NCBI GenBank assembly: GCA_003344405.1
Contig: NOWV01000304.1
Coordinates: 1 to 57,390, forward strand
DNA from: Trichoplax sp. H2
Taxonomy: Eukaryota; Placozoa; Uniplacotomia; Trichoplacea
Reading direction: 5' to 3'
Length of the DNA stretch: 57,390 bases
Shown here: piece after piece, positions 28,530 to 42,417 of the stretch
Layout: each line of letters opens with the position of its first letter
Numbering within the stretch: the stretch's first letter is position 1
Translations under genes and position numbers: made by a program
The notes under the pieces: model-generated
Databases searched by the model: none
What the model was told of the DNA's origin: nothing
What the model saw: the letters and a program-made list of their open reading frames with translations, nothing else

Positions 28530-31500
28530 TTATGGTCTACGTACAATTTCATGTAGTCCTAAGTTTGCTGCGATATGTATAACTTGTTGCCACTGCCGTT
28601 GGGTTACACTGTGATATTTTTATCACAAACCATTCAATTGTGTTAATCGGGAAACACAGATTTAATGCTATTACTTTGTTATCATAACTGGCAATTACAA
28701 GACTTACGATATCTCTTGAATTACGAGAGGTAATAAATTCGAATTTGTCTCATCGTAGATGAACTAGTAAGATGAAAATTAGTAAAAGTTAAAGCTATGT
28801 TATTTAAGCAGTAAAGCTAACAAATCAATTCATTCTATGTTCATTTCCTCAAAAATTTAATTTTGTATACTTACTTGCAGCAGATTTTCAATAACATCCC
28901 ATTTATTTAAGTCATGCAATAAATTAACAACCTACAGTATTATCAATCACGGACAGTAGGAGAATAATTATATTAGTAAGCATGCTGACATCTAAGAGTA
29001 GTGTAGCATGATTTTCTCTATCATGAATAAGAAAATACCTGATGTACTGAAAGTGGAGCAAAGCTATTTGATTCTCTTCGGCATAATAATTTACTAACTT
29101 CGAATACAGGAAATTCGGATAACAATTGCGTAAAGTCTGTAATTTAATGTTTCAGCTTGAAGTTATTGACAATGGTTAAATAATCTCGTATATTTTTATC
29201 ATGGTGGTTACAAATAGACTCGATGGTAAAGCTGTATTTCAGTTCATTGTATCAATAAAGAATTTCTAGGTTATTATAGCAATTGAAATCCAAAGAGCAT
29301 ACAATATGAACGGGTAAAATTTATAAATTTTTTGCTTTACCTTTAATTGTATAATTAACTTCTTGACAATATGCAAGTAGATTCTGATATAGGCCACGCT
29401 GATGGTAGCAGTGAGTAACTTTTTTGTGACATTCACATTGTGAATAAATACTTTGAGCCAGTGTCACATACATGGTATATTTTCTAAACGGATGAATAGC
29501 CCTATTAACAAAATCGCTATTTGTAGTATTTGAAATATCGCTAAATACTTACTTAAGATCGGTTTCATTATTAGAGAAGCTTAAGATGATATCTCCCATG
29601 ACTTCGCTTAGAGTCAACTATTGATGGAATCAATATTAAAAAATCAAGCCCTTACTATCATTTCTCAGCATTACTTTTTTGCTAATAGCTATATATAGTA
29701 TTTGACAATTTAGCGCAACATATTTTCTTGGATGAGAAATAAAAATTTCATATTTATTAATTACGAATGAGTACCAAAGATGATACTAGTACCTGTCCTT
29801 GGGCAATCCAGTGGACAACAAGATCATCTCTTCCTATAACATGATTGATAAAGGATCAGAAATGACTTCAAGATAGGAGATGCAATGAAACTCTACTTTT
29901 GCAATTTCATCAGCTCATCTTAACTCTCGTCAGTTGAAGAACTGCCAGTGCATTGCAACTACTCAAGTAAACAGACGATATCATATATCACAACTATTTA
30001 AGAATCCACGCGAATAAAGATATGGACCTTCAGTTAAAGCACAGTTGATGTACTCGATGGAATCATTTACAGTTGGTCTGTGGCTAACCGCTTCCGCAGA
30101 AGACATAATTGCTTCGCAATATGCTAGCAAGGGTGATCTACAGTATAATATCAAAATAACATATGCATTTTAATTGTTAGAAAGGCCATTTACATTAAAC
30201 TATTACAGCCAATTATTGCAGATTATCTTTAGGGAAATCTACATAAATATTGTACTACTCTTGATGATTGATATTACATTGAGAGATACAATCCCTTGGA
30301 AGTATGCTGTGAAATGTAATTTACCTGAGGGCTTATTATAAAGATATTAGCTTACCTGCAACTTGCTTGTTTTTTCGCTTCTTTAAATCGATTCAAAGTT
30401 TGCGTCGTCCTTAGAACTCCCTGATCAAAATTTAAAACAATTTATTACACTTTCTAATTGTTAGCGTTATTATCTACTTCATTCATGATAGAAATTAGAC
30501 ACTAACCCTTGGAGAATTAGCAGCATGGATAGCGGCCTGTTCATAATGCTTATCCTGAAATAGCTAAAAAAATAATAATTGTGAAATTGTATGAAATATA
30601 AGGCATTACATTATTATTTTCGTTAATGATTAGTGGTGTAGCCGAACTTCCTAAGGCTACTGTGATAACAGGGAATTACATACCACATTAAAGGCTTCAA
30701 TATATTCCAAAATAATTTCAGCTTCTTTTTCCTTTGTAGGATCCTAAATGATGTTATAAGGTTAAACAACTTAAACTCTCGTAACTATATTCCGAAGCAA
30801 TTACATGTTACATGCTTAAACTGTGGAAGGATCATTCTAATACCATGGATGAATATAAATTCCATATTTCAACTTTATATTGATATCACTGTAGTTAAAC
30901 AATTTCAATAATGAATAAGTAAACAATGAAACTTACGTCCTCATCAAATAAATTACTTTTGGCCATTTGCAGATCATAAGTTCCGTGATAAGATTCTAAC
31001 ATGGTTAATTTATTAAAGTTTTACAACCATACCGCATCGTTTTAGCAAAATAGTCGTACTACTGCGATAATATTAGTCTTTAGCTCATGTAACTTCTGCA
31101 GATGTCATAAGCCTTACCATACATTGTTAGAATGTTCGAAAACATATAATTATAGATATGAAATGAACATTGTGATATAGTGACCAGGCATTCTGGATTT
31201 AAAGTTAGGATTTAATGATAAAAAAACCTAACGTACCTATAACGTTTTTGAGAACTTTTAAAGTAGACTCAAAATCAATTAAAGACTCATTGGAACCACT
31301 TTGTAATAAACAAGTCTGCAAAGCCTTGATTACAAATAAGTATCAGAACGATAAAATGTTTAGATAAATCAATGGTGGTTTAAAAGTAGTAATTTCTAAT
31401 AAAATGGGCTTATATGACGAATATTTACGAATAATATGCAGGCATAAAATTTCATCTTTTACCTCACTCGCTACTTTATACATATGCCCCTTAATGGCTA

Positions 31501-33455
31501 ATTGCTGATGATCATCGACAATGCCTCGATAATTATCCTATGTTATGAACCAGGTTATATCCCACAGACAATAAAATATTTTAAAAGATCATATGAGTTA
31601 CTGCTGCTATGCTTTTCTCCAATTCACACAATTAATATGATTTCATCAATGCATGGATTACTTAGGCGTAATTGTACCTCCTTAGTCGCCCACTGCTTCT
31701 TCAGGGTTGCTTGAATTTCTTTAGAAGCAAATCTATCATATGAATTTGTGAAATAATGTTTAAAAGTTTTAGATACAAGTTTTATCAACTTAATGATGGA
31801 GAGAATAAATTGCAGCAATTTTAAATATTTCTTACTTTATATTTTCTGTATCTTTTATTTCTTGAATATCCGATTCGCATTTATCTAACTATAGCACACA
31901 GATTACCAAATTAAATGTAGCGAATAAATGCAATGATGTAACCATATTGTCTTAGTTGAATATTTACTTCCTGCCGTAATGCCTTAACATTATCAGCGTC
32001 CTTTTTCGATATTCCCGGAGCATATCCCAAAAAATTTTTTTCAAGCTTGGTAACTACTTTCTTATTAATTGTCCTCATTTCTGAAATAAAATAAAATCTC
32101 AGTAACCATTTATCACTAGCATTTCTAGGTATTTGCTTAGAAATTAAAATACTACTGCAATTTTTGGCTCGTTGTTTTGGATTATAAAAGAAATACTATT
32201 TGTTTTGTAAACTAATAATTGATATACCTCGGTCTTTACGGATGATATCATTCCTCTTTTTTCTAGGAATATAGGTAAAATCATGAAATTACTATATGCA
32301 ATTAGCAATACGAAAGCGTAGTGATCAAATTTCAAAACAATTAGTTGCTGATTACGTTTCTTCCTCCATCGCAGCTCTTAGCCTATGTTTTAAGTTGGTA
32401 GGAGCGATGAAAATGATTAATTTATTATAAACAATTAGTAAAAAATTACGGAAATAATATCGTTGCACTATGATACCGTTTGTTGTCAGCCTCGATATAA
32501 TCTAGTTTTTTCTTTAATTCTGCTTCACGTTTATAATAATTTCTTAATTGATAAAAACATTGGATCAAACATTCGAATAAAGAAATAATAATATATTTTT
32601 TAAAACTGCTCAGATCACAATCTTAAAATCTCTGAATTAGAAAATTGAAATTATTACCCTAGAGTAGCCTGAGTGTAAGTTAAAGACTTTAGTTTAGACG
32701 CAGATAGTATGGCCTCTTCCTTTTCTTGTTCTAAATGATCGATGACATTTTCGTATTGGGCCTATATTTTTAAATAGCCAAGTTAATGCCATGTAAATTT
32801 TAAAATACTTCTACCAGCTTTTAAAAGGTGTCATTTTGTTATCTAACGCTTTTACAGCACCTTAATAATAGCAAGGATATCTTTATAGGATGTAACATGT
32901 TCAAGTAAGTGTCCTAGAACTTGCTTATGTACCAAAAACCTCTTCTAAAATATCAGTAGACGGATCGGTTAAAAGTACTGTCAAATTTTATGATAGAAAA
33001 TTTGCTGCAATCTGTATGATCCTTTCAAAAGTATTTATTTTACATATCTGTAACAAGCATATCCTATTAAAGCAAACTTATTGTTCGAAATAAGACTCAT
33101 TTCATCAAGTACGTTTCCTATTACTTACTTTTCTAGATTGGTGATCAGAGTCCGACGTGTTCTTGACTTTTTCTAATTCCTATATTTAATGAAGCGGCAA
33201 TGATACATTGTCATAAAAGTTACTAATTAAGCAGATTATATTGAATGTAAAATAAATGACTTTAATACCCTAAAGTACCACTCATAAAATAAAATGTTAA
33301 AGTTCTTATACCTGGTCTAATATATTTTGAAGACGTTTAATAGATTGCATTTCTTTATCTTCAACTCTATCTTCTCCATGGTCAAAGTTCCCTATCTCAT
33401 CAATAACAGGAGATAATAGTCTCGGTCTTTCCCTGGGTACTTTAAAATTTTCCAT
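28530..33455 (-). CDS. CLHC1: CLHC1-like protein (clathrin heavy chain linker domain), at least 25 exons
   Basis: Minus-strand exons in order: 33312-33455, 33129-33179, 32940-33047, 32861-32923, 32658-32761, 32477-32542, 32356-32382, 32228-32262, 31968-32080, 31836-31888, 31678-31732, 31463-31504, 31237-31315, 30937-30995, 30684-30743, 30507-30554, 30356-30420, 30071-30137, [one unresolved], 29793-29833, 29553-29617, 29360-29483, [one unresolved], 29039-29136, 28875-28931, 28708-28763, 28530-28608. About 586 codons, the usual CLHC1 length. The N-terminal half is charged and coiled-coil-like (NYYKREAELKKKLDYIEADN). The C-terminal half has the clathrin-linker signature (YEQAAIHAANSPRGVLRT, SPLLAYCEAIM, DLVVHWIAQGQLTLSE). 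Family function is poorly known. Odd: an in-frame TAA at 32988-32990 (codon ~85) in exon 3, with no splice route that I found around it. Confidence 0.82.
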
Positions 33456-34430
33456 ACTATTTTAATTAATGCAGAAATAAAACTTTTAGTACATGTTTTA
33501 CGTTATATACGATAAGTTTAAATCATCACCCAAGCTTTCGTATTGTAATGAAAAATCGTGTTAGTAATTTATGTCATTAGAGACACATTAGATTAACTAA
33601 TAATTTAATGGGTATTTCTATGTCTTTAATGGGAAAACTACTTAATGGATACTACGACATGATTGAAATAATATTCAAATGTCTATCGTTTCAGAAATTG
33701 TACTGCGAGTGACGTCCTGATACTCATGCTAAATAAACGGTTGGGTAATAAAAACATGGCTATTACAGACACATCATTGAAAAAGCTCTATACTTAATGA
33801 AAGGAATAGGGATAGCGTTTGATAATCCTAATTTTATGATATTTAGAAGAAGGTATTCGTACAAAATCTAAGAAACACAGGCAAAACTTTTGAGTTTTAA
33901 CCCGCATTTGTAACCAATGAACGTGCTTGATGATTACCACTATAAACAACACAAAATCGAAAATGATAAAAGTTTACTGCCCGACATGTATTTTATAGCG
34001 CCGTGCCTACTATGCAACACCTAATGTTGACTATTCCCTCATCATTAGCAGTCCTTAATAACTAGCTAGTTACAAACCAAGATTTTACTGAAATACGAAT
34101 CAATTTCATAATAATTTAGCTACATAAAGCATTACGGTATTTTGCATTTCTTAGATGGGGTTCCAAAAGTATACAAACTTTCATGAAGATAAGGTCATAT
34201 CATAGAAAAATAAGTTATCGTTTAATTCTAAGAGACTATTATCAAACGATAGCAATGTTAAGTTTATTACTAAAAAGCCATTCTACATAAACCACAAGCG
34301 AATTACATTATTTTCTACGCGTATTTTAGAGAATAACAAGACAACAAACTTATATAACGAATATTAAGACGTTGGTTTAAAGGCTGATAAAATGGCCCGA
34401 AATATATATACAACAATTTTACTAACCTAC
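33456..34430. other. upstream region of CLHC1-like gene, no gene recognised
   Basis: AT-rich DNA between the CLHC1-like start codon and the unidentified minus-strand exons. If those exons belong to a gene ending here, its last exons lie in this interval, but I could not identify them. Confidence 0.35.
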
Positions 34431-34956
34431 CTAATTCCAATGACGTTGTGTTGCAGATTACTTGTTCAAGCTGTTTTGAAGTGAATAGATTGGCTAATGT
34501 ACCTAACAAATTTCATTAATCAAGGACATGATAACCCATGATGAGGTTTTGAATTCTGTCAATATCCACAAGATGTTAATAAAAGATGACAACCTCTATC
34601 ATTGCAAGAATACTACTGCCTCTATTAATAATTATAATTGACTTTACCCGTTATAATAATCATTAGAATCTGTGGTGCTTCCATACAGTGGTTGTACCAG
34701 AATGCGGCATTAACTTTGAAAGGTTGCCATGATACAGACGGAGTTTGCGTATTAGCGTTCTTCGTCTATAAGCCTACATTACAGTACTTTTATGCTGGAA
34801 TCAGAACGAGCATGCGTAGACGGAACTCCTTCCCATCCCCTGGTTAATGATATCAGTTAATTAATTAATCACCGAATTTCTTAAATTTCTTACTAACTTA
34901 CCGGGTTGGAGGTTTTTAGGGGTGATTATGGTCATTAAAGCAGCTCTAGTGGAAGA
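34431..34956 (-). CDS. four phase-compatible exons of an unidentified gene
   Basis: Minus-strand exons 34902-34956, 34808-34839, 34648-34765 and 34431-34502 chain without a stop (phases 0-1, 1-0, 0-1, 1-1), with gtaagt, gttctg, gtaaag and gtaggt donors. Pieces read STRAALMTIITPKNLQP, GDGKEFRLRML, VSWQPFKVNAAFWYNHCMEA and TLANLFTSKQLEQV. I do not recognise the family. The GxxxNLFT segment faintly recalls dynein heavy chains, but nothing else fits. If exon 34808-34839 is not spliced at gttctg, a TAA follows shortly after. No start or stop exon was found, so this is a fragment or a decayed gene. The plus-strand ORF at 34638-34847 overlaps it and is probably a shadow. Confidence 0.35.
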
Positions 34957-34959
34957 CTA

Positions 34960-37220
34960 AAATTTGTAAAGGAAAATAATTATATACGCGTAATGATATG
35001 ATCATGTGAAATTGAATGTAAACCATATCCATACCTTAGAATTAAATGGAGTACTAGTGGATATTCAACTCAAGTATTCTTATCGATCACGCATCATTAG
35101 ATTGTTAAATATAAAAATTTACTTAGCAGTCAAAATGTACGTTTGAAAATGATACATTTGTAAAGTCAATTAACTATAAATGAGTCGTTAAATCGACTGA
35201 AAATGAAAGATTAATTCTCTCCATAGATATAGTGGTTCTATCATGGAAATGTTTAAGAGAGTAAATCTAACTTGGATATAGTAGCATTGTAAATTTTTTA
35301 ATCTCCTTAATCTTGACTTAGGCTTACTACATATCTAGAGGCCTAATACATTGATCTATTGCTAACTATTTCCCATATTTATAGAAGTAATGCATTAGTA
35401 GAGCTGTAGTTGATTGGATTTTACTTCTATTTAGATAAATATACCTTAAAGCTTCATCTGCTGTAGTATCGTTTTACTATAGCAAATAAGGCAGGATAAA
35501 ATACTTATAAAATGATTCTTGTATGATTTGAAAATTAACGATATTGAATAAACAGTTTCAAACGTCGTAAAATGAATCTGTTTTTAGACGTTATAAGACC
35601 TAGCTTACTTCAATCCGATTAAATTGGCACTGATTGCCAAAGATATCAAAACAGCAGTCCTATTTCACAGTTACTAATAAATACTTAAGAAATCCATCGT
35701 GGTAGTATAGATGGATAAGTATAAAAATTAAACGGTAAGATAATTTCTATACCAATAGTTAATAAGATGAGGTGGCTCTAGTTTTAGTTCCTATCCAGAA
35801 GATTAAATCATAGCAAAAAGACTAAATTTACGAGATAAAGAGCACATTTATGCGCTTTTATACTTTTTAGTCGACGATAGCAATAATAGAAATTATTAAG
35901 GTGCACTTTACAGCAAGAAAATTTAAATTGTTAATGGTATTATCCTGTGCGTTTATTTTAAACTCTTCAATTATGAAAATTTAAGCCATATAAGCGAGAA
36001 TATAGAAATGAAAAAAGCATTGGAAAAAGTGATTAATTGAATTAAAATTAACAGTTGGTTTGCCAGTGAAATAGTTATCTCATCTTCTTAAAGTAAATCG
36101 TAATAAATTTACTGTATTCCAAAGTAACAGAATTTACCAATGTTAAGTTAGAAGTAATAATCAATAACATAAAGAATGATTATTTGCTGTACACTTCATA
36201 GTACTATACTAGGATATTCAATACACAGAATATTTTTTCTTGTTTAAGCATCTGTCAGTAATAATAATACAGTGCTTCGATTAACGAATCTTTACATCAA
36301 TAAAATTTAATAGTTTACCATTTATTGGCATCATTAGTTAACCAAAATTTGAAAAATTAGTGATATGTACTTGATCCATTTAATATTTAGAATCAGTTTA
36401 TTGGCGAATATTAACGTAACGTAATGCCAAAATTTTTATTGATGGCTTAAATGGATTTGTGTTGATATATGTACAGTTTAAAATGCAAAGACTCTACATT
36501 TTGAAGATAAATAGTATTCTTAATCAAGCTTTATGGCTTCAAATGCCATTTTGAAACGTTATTCAATTCTTATATAACGTGAAGAAGAATCAGATTATAA
36601 TACATACATTAAACATAATTAAGAGTTTTAAGAGTTATTTCTCGTTAATATTTTGAGGAAGTGGCGTTCTAATTCATTTTAGAACAAGAAATTACTTTTC
36701 AACAGAAAAACAAGCATATTTTGATAAGATTATAAATTATGTAAAGAATAAATTCTGACCAATTATAAAATGTTAAAATTTCTCGGTATAACTGACGTTT
36801 TCATATAGCTGCGTCACGTTTCAAAATACTAAATAATCATAAACGTGTAGATCATTTTAGCATTGAATAACGAAACAGAAATATAAACCGATCAACATTA
36901 AGTAAGTAGTACAGTATACGATAAAATGCCATCTTTTTAGCTGTCATGTTTCTAATAGTAAGGTATAACATTTATTATGGCCTCCTAGTATCTTCTATTG
37001 CAATTAAAGTAAAGCTCAATAGGTCTTTATGTTTGTATAATTTGTAGGATACATGTGTGTATTCACAAACGGGAGTCAAGATTATCACTTTTAAAAGTCT
37101 TAATAGAGGAAAATTTACAAAGTAAAGTTTTGTAGCCAGAATTAGAGTAATACGCATAGATTACATATATTGTTATTGAATATAGCTCGTTTCGTTTAAC
37201 AATAATTACAAGTCCTGTAA
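34960..37220. other. AT-rich stretch, no gene recognised
   Basis: 2.2 kb without a convincing exon or repeat. It includes a 60-codon minus-strand ORF at 36975-37157 without recognisable features. Confidence 0.4.
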
Positions 37221-37224
37221 TTTA

Positions 37225-37836
37225 CTAGAGAAACTCTTCGGTATCTCTTGGGTCCTCTGTACATGGAATTATTTCTGAAGCACTCATAGTCAAAACTGCT
37301 GCTGGAGGTGGAGCACTACCTAAAACAGTCATAAAACGTGGTCGATTATCGCTACCTTCTAAATTGATCGGTGGTAATGCTTTTTTCTCCTTTAAATTGA
37401 TCGAAATTGTTGGTACAGTTAGTGTTGTAAGTGTTTGATCAGTTCTATTTGAATTTTGAAGAGATAATAACGATTTATCGTCGGATCTACTAAAAGTTTT
37501 TGATCTGTTCGAATAATTTCTATTAAAGCTTTCTCCACTGTCTTCAAATATATTACTTGATAAAGTGGAATGGCTATTATTTAGTGTATGACGAAGGAGT
37601 AAAGAAACATCGGATAGCGCTCGCCCTCTTCCCTGCTCTCTAATATCAGGTAATAGGTTGTATCTTTGTATGTTCCAACCTCTAGAAATTTGCTGGCGTA
37701 AGAATTTTTTATCGGTTTCTGGTTCTGTTTGCTGTGCATTATTTGATATTTCTTGAAGGTGGATTTTTTCTTGAGCTATCTTGGAGGAAGAAGAATTAAT
37801 TGAAAGCACATTAGGTATAATCGATTGACTTTTCAT
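37225..37836 (-). CDS. uncharacterised 203-aa Ser/Asn-rich protein
   Basis: The longest uninterrupted ORF in the window outside spliced genes, from ATG (37834-37836) to TAG (37225-37227). The frame stays open a little upstream of the ATG, so it could also be the last exon of a longer gene. The composition is low-complexity, rich in Ser, Asn, Arg, Leu and Thr, and looks disordered. There is no signal peptide or transmembrane segment. Motif-like pieces are RGWNIQRYNLLPDIRE, LPPINLEG and an acidic tail EDPRDTEEFL. I recognise no family. Its length and clean frame in AT-rich DNA argue that it is coding. Confidence 0.55.
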   Translation of the reverse strand: MKSQSIIPNVLSINSSSSKIAQEKIHLQEISNNAQQTEPETDKKFLRQQISRGWNIQRYNLLPDIREQGRGRALSDVSLLLRHTLNNSHSTLSSNIFEDSGESFNRNYSNRSKTFSRSDDKSLLSLQNSNRTDQTLTTLTVPTISINLKEKKALPPINLEGSDNRPRFMTVLGSAPPPAAVLTMSASEIIPCTEDPRDTEEFL

Positions 37837-37859
37837 GTTGTTGATTTCTCTCAATGTTC

Positions 37860-40800
37860 TGAGGGATATAATTAGGCCAACGATAATTAGATGATTTGAC
37901 GACTTTGCTCAAGTCTGCCCGTAATTAACCAGTTTGTTTACTTAACTGAACATAAATGAGCGAATAAATTTGAATCTTTGATATCCACGGTATTGCCGAA
38001 ACTGAAGGATGGGAAAGGATAGATTAATAATTATATTTTATTAAATGCTTTTGAGAAATGCTTTGAAATTTTAAAAATTCTATCATATAATAAATATTAA
38101 ATATTAACTAAAATTCGTTAACAGTAAACTATAAAAGTTAAAAGTACGCAGTAATAAAAAAGTTTTTACGGTATTTTGTAATTTAGTTTAATAATATTCT
38201 CTTCAATATGATCAGAAAGCTAATTTAAGATGATTTGATTCAATAATTCCTTAATAGAGTATAACAAGAACAATAGTTTACACAGATAGTAACGTTCATT
38301 AGTGGTAGAACAACTAAATGTCCTACTAATAAGATCGATCATGTGATTTATATATTGCAGACCGAAAAGAATATAGATTGTAAATACAAAGTAAGAATTG
38401 AATACGTACAAAAGACAGTGCTATTAATTAAGAATTGAAAACAAAGTAAATAATAAAGCCACTAATTTTAAAGTTTTATAGAACATTGTAACTTGGGTCA
38501 TAAGTCTTCTTTTAATATTAATTATTACAGCTATAGATCTTGTTATTAACATTTCACTGATAGACTGTCCTAAATGAATTAATTCTTTCTAATATCCCTT
38601 TTAATTAATGTCTTATTTAAATCGTGATTTTTCGATATTCTCTTATATAGGCAATGTCAGCTGTTTAATATGAAAACAAAAGAAATATTTTGAATATTTC
38701 TTAAAATATCTAAAAATTGTAAATTTAAACATAAAATTTGAAAACGTTTAAAATGAGTTGTTAAATGCCCTGCTAATGCTAGTAATTCAAGGTAAATAAA
38801 CATCAGTTGAATTTCATGACTATATTTGTTTTTGTGTTGTTTCTTCTGAAGGAATGTTATCGGCAAAAGGCTTCGCGATTGTTTAAGGCTTATGTATTTA
38901 CTATCATGGATGCTGGTATGATTTCATAACTCAATGCTTTTAATTTTATACTTCTAATATTAGCTATTTAGCCCGTACTAAAATCTCTGTCATACCCTAT
39001 GAGAACTATTTTATTATCAATTCCTAAGACGAGGATACCTTTATTGTATGCTTTATGCCTATAAATTAAAGTTCATACACAATTTTAGATCGAATACAAT
39101 TCAAACACTAAAAATAGATACCAGGTAGATGAATTGATCATAAACTGGCATAGAAATAAAATCTTCTTCTAGTCTTTTAGAACAAGTAAATTGCGGAGAA
39201 AAAAGAGATTGTCCCACGCTCATGAGTAATATTAGTAATTAACTACATATTGTAACCGATACCATTACTTTTTTAATACGTTAATATTTACTTATATGAA
39301 TTGCTTTTTGAATTACCTAGTCAATGAATATGATAATAGCATAAAATGCTTATTTTGTGATAATTTTCTCTAATGATAAATAACATAGAAGGAACGGTAT
39401 ACAATTATAATGGCTGTACTGTCTTAATTAGTGATACAAACTGCTAATTTAAAATTGACACGTACTCTGTGGTAAAATTAGCTATTTAATTTTCTATTAA
39501 TCCACACCGCTCACAAAGATAGAAATAAAGTACCTTTACTAAATTTAGTTCTAGGTCAATGAATATTTAATATGATCTATAATAACAATTGACGAATTCT
39601 CTTTGTAAAGTATTAACTACTGAATCTTTAAGTGCTCATTAACATTTGAAATAGTTACAACTTTCTATCATTATGGTAGTAAGGTAAAAATTCTTGTTCA
39701 ATTCACTAAGTAGTTCTGACGTAAGAAGTAAAGCTTTGCCTGATTTAGCAAGAATTAAGTGCGATCCTATCATAAGAAAATCAGTAAAACAAATTTTTAA
39801 CGTGAAAACAGATTAGTTTATTATCGAATAAATCCTTCAAGATCGACGCTTATATGTTAAAGCATACATTTATATAATTTACGATACAGCCAATATCCGA
39901 TGTCCGTGTATATATATAAAATTATATTTGCAATTGAAATTGGCTAACACCATTTTATTGATGATTTTTTTTACGAAGAGGAATGATGATTATTGGAATG
40001 CGTGAGCAATATAATATTATCGAGTAAACGTAGGTAGCAGGTTGTCGTAGTCATGTAAGCTCTCGAATTGCTTTCAGTATAGCTCTCAAATCAAGATATC
40101 GCTATTTGGGACAATTACTATCGCCTAGCCCATCTCGGATAGATTGCAATGTCTACTATCTATCTCAGATGGCTTACTGTCGGCGCTATTGAGATCATTC
40201 AACATTTAAATTACGTATGCAAAAGATATCGGTTTACGTCATTTCTGTCTTAAATTGACTTATATCAACGCGACGAACTAAAAGTTTTATTACTTCTTGA
40301 TCTTAAATTTTTGGTTATTTCGGCTTAAATTCTTATAACATTTAATAAGTACATATACTGAATTATTGACGTACCGCACAGTACAAATTTCTTGTATTAC
40401 TAATAAAATATAAAATACCGAAACCATGTTGTCTATTTTGAGGTAGTAATTGGAGTTCAGTATAATAGCTGTGAAATTTGAAGATTGGGTAATTAATTGC
40501 AGAAAAAATAATTCATTTTATCGGGACATAAGTGGCTACAACCAATATCAAGGCGTCGATTAGATTAGATTAATCAGTATAATTGGAAATTTCGATAATT
40601 TCCAGTAAGTTACATATTATTAAGCTATAAAATGCTTTGTAAATATAGCAATAAAATGTGAATGCATTGATTACGAACTAATAGAGTATGCTACGATCTA
40701 GCAGATTTCAAATTGATAGGTCTTCATTATTCTATAACTGTGTCTAAGATGGTTTACTATCATTTTCAGTAAAGTAAAGACCTACTTTAATTTATGGAGA

Positions 40801-41780
40801 AGCTACTGCAATCGTATCGTATTAAAAATTACCTCAAATGTGTGGAAGTGCCCAGAGATATCTAGAATTCCACTAATTTTCATACTAGACTCGATTTATT
40901 TTATATTCTGCTTAAAATATAATTTCATAAAGGACAAGTAATAAGCTGTTATATACTATGAATATTTCATCGTTCGTAAATGGGATTTCAATAAAAATCC
41001 ACTAAGTAAAACTACTTTATCTACTCATATACATACATAGTAGTTATGAAGTTACCTATACGATACACTACAATATTATTTAATCTTTAATTTAGATAGC
41101 ATGTTTTTATCCAAAACCTTTGTTTTTACTCTTGTCTTAAAATTCGTGTATTTTATGAAAGAGACTACTGTTGTCTATAGAATTGCATTTGAAATATTTA
41201 TCAGCGGAGAAAAAATGTTAGGATCCACGTCTAAAAATAGGTAACATTTATTTTAGCATGCCTGGTAGTACATATTTGAAGTAGTTTCAAATATCGGAAG
41301 TTCGTTTATACAATTTCTCTTAGATTAATATTATGTAAGTGATACTTTGGACTGTAACCATGGCAATTAATTAATACACCTGATCTCTCCCTTAACGTTT
41401 CATTAATACAGCTTACTATTCAATGGCATCTTATTCGTGTAGGAGTAATTAAAGATCTATGATTACTGTATAGAACTATTAAATGGTGCATCAACTGTTT
41501 AAACATTAATATCGCAAGTATATAAAGTTTCGTAAATAGAGTCAATAATATCTGTCTAATAGTATAAGCATAACTGGATGGATAAGTGAGCTCTGAAATA
41601 GCCAAAATAAAGTTTTGAAGAGATACCGTTAATGATTCATAATTTATCTTTCCTTCTGAGTTTCCATATCGTAAATCACTTATGTACTGTGGAAAGTAAT
41701 TTTAGTTCGCATTTGTATAATTTACGCCACAGATCCCGTCAGTATGGCCGTAATATAACACACAGAGGAAAATATATAAA
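37860..41780. other. 3.9-kb AT-rich region, no gene recognised
   Basis: Only short random-looking ORFs. An ORF at 41632-41835 runs into the LTR at 41788, so its end belongs to the repeat and its start has no clear support. Confidence 0.4.
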
Positions 41781-41787
41781 GCGCATA

Positions 41788-42417
41788 TGTCACAAAACAG
41801 CTTTGCAACAAGATAACGTAATTTACGATCAATAAGTCAATTCCTTGAACCACGTATCAAGGAACGATATCTCCACTATCACGAACACTTTTGCTCTACT
41901 AGCAGACTACACAAAGACTTAAACGCCTCGTATTTTACGTTAAACACTAAGTTTGAGAATCCACTTTATTACACGATATACTGCATTTATATATTATTCC
42001 TCAATAGTTCATGAGTCATAGTTAATACAATTAACATTAGAATCATTTACTGAATTAGATATTAATTTTAGCTACTGCTCCCTTAATGCAGACGACAGTA
42101 TTTACGTACATAGACATCTGATGACTAATACAGAATGGTCAGATTACGATATGTCCTATCACGGAACATTTCCATGATAATTTACAATCTACCATGAGTA
42201 AGTTACAATCACAATGATTGGAACTGTAAGTAGATAATTTGCATTCTCCGTTATAACTATTAATTTCAGTATGTGTATATGTGTCACTGTGATAAAAAGT
42301 CAGCGCTATATTAAAACACAGTATCTCCAAATTAGAAGTTAACTAAATAAGGATAGGCTAACAGGATTGTCCTAAGATAGATATTTCTACTCTAATACAG
42401 TATATAACAATGTCACA
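41788..42417 (+). repeat. complete solo LTR, family 1, copy C, GCATA target duplication
   Basis: 630 bp from tgtcacaaaacagc to ..caatgtcaca. Perfect 5-bp target duplications GCATA lie at 41783-41787 and 42418-42422. This copy defines the ends of the family. There is no coding region, so it is a solo LTR left by recombination or a non-autonomous element. Confidence 0.85.

Noticed and set aside
32940-33047. Non-standard genetic code to explain the TAA in the CLHC1-like gene
   Set aside because: AFG2A and the CLHC1-like gene both end in TAA at the family-expected C-terminus, so TAA is a normal stop here.
41632-41835. Plus-strand ORF with YNLRHRS, reminiscent of reverse-transcriptase C-termini
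   Set aside because: The similarity is too short, nothing upstream resembles a polymerase, and the ORF ends inside an LTR.
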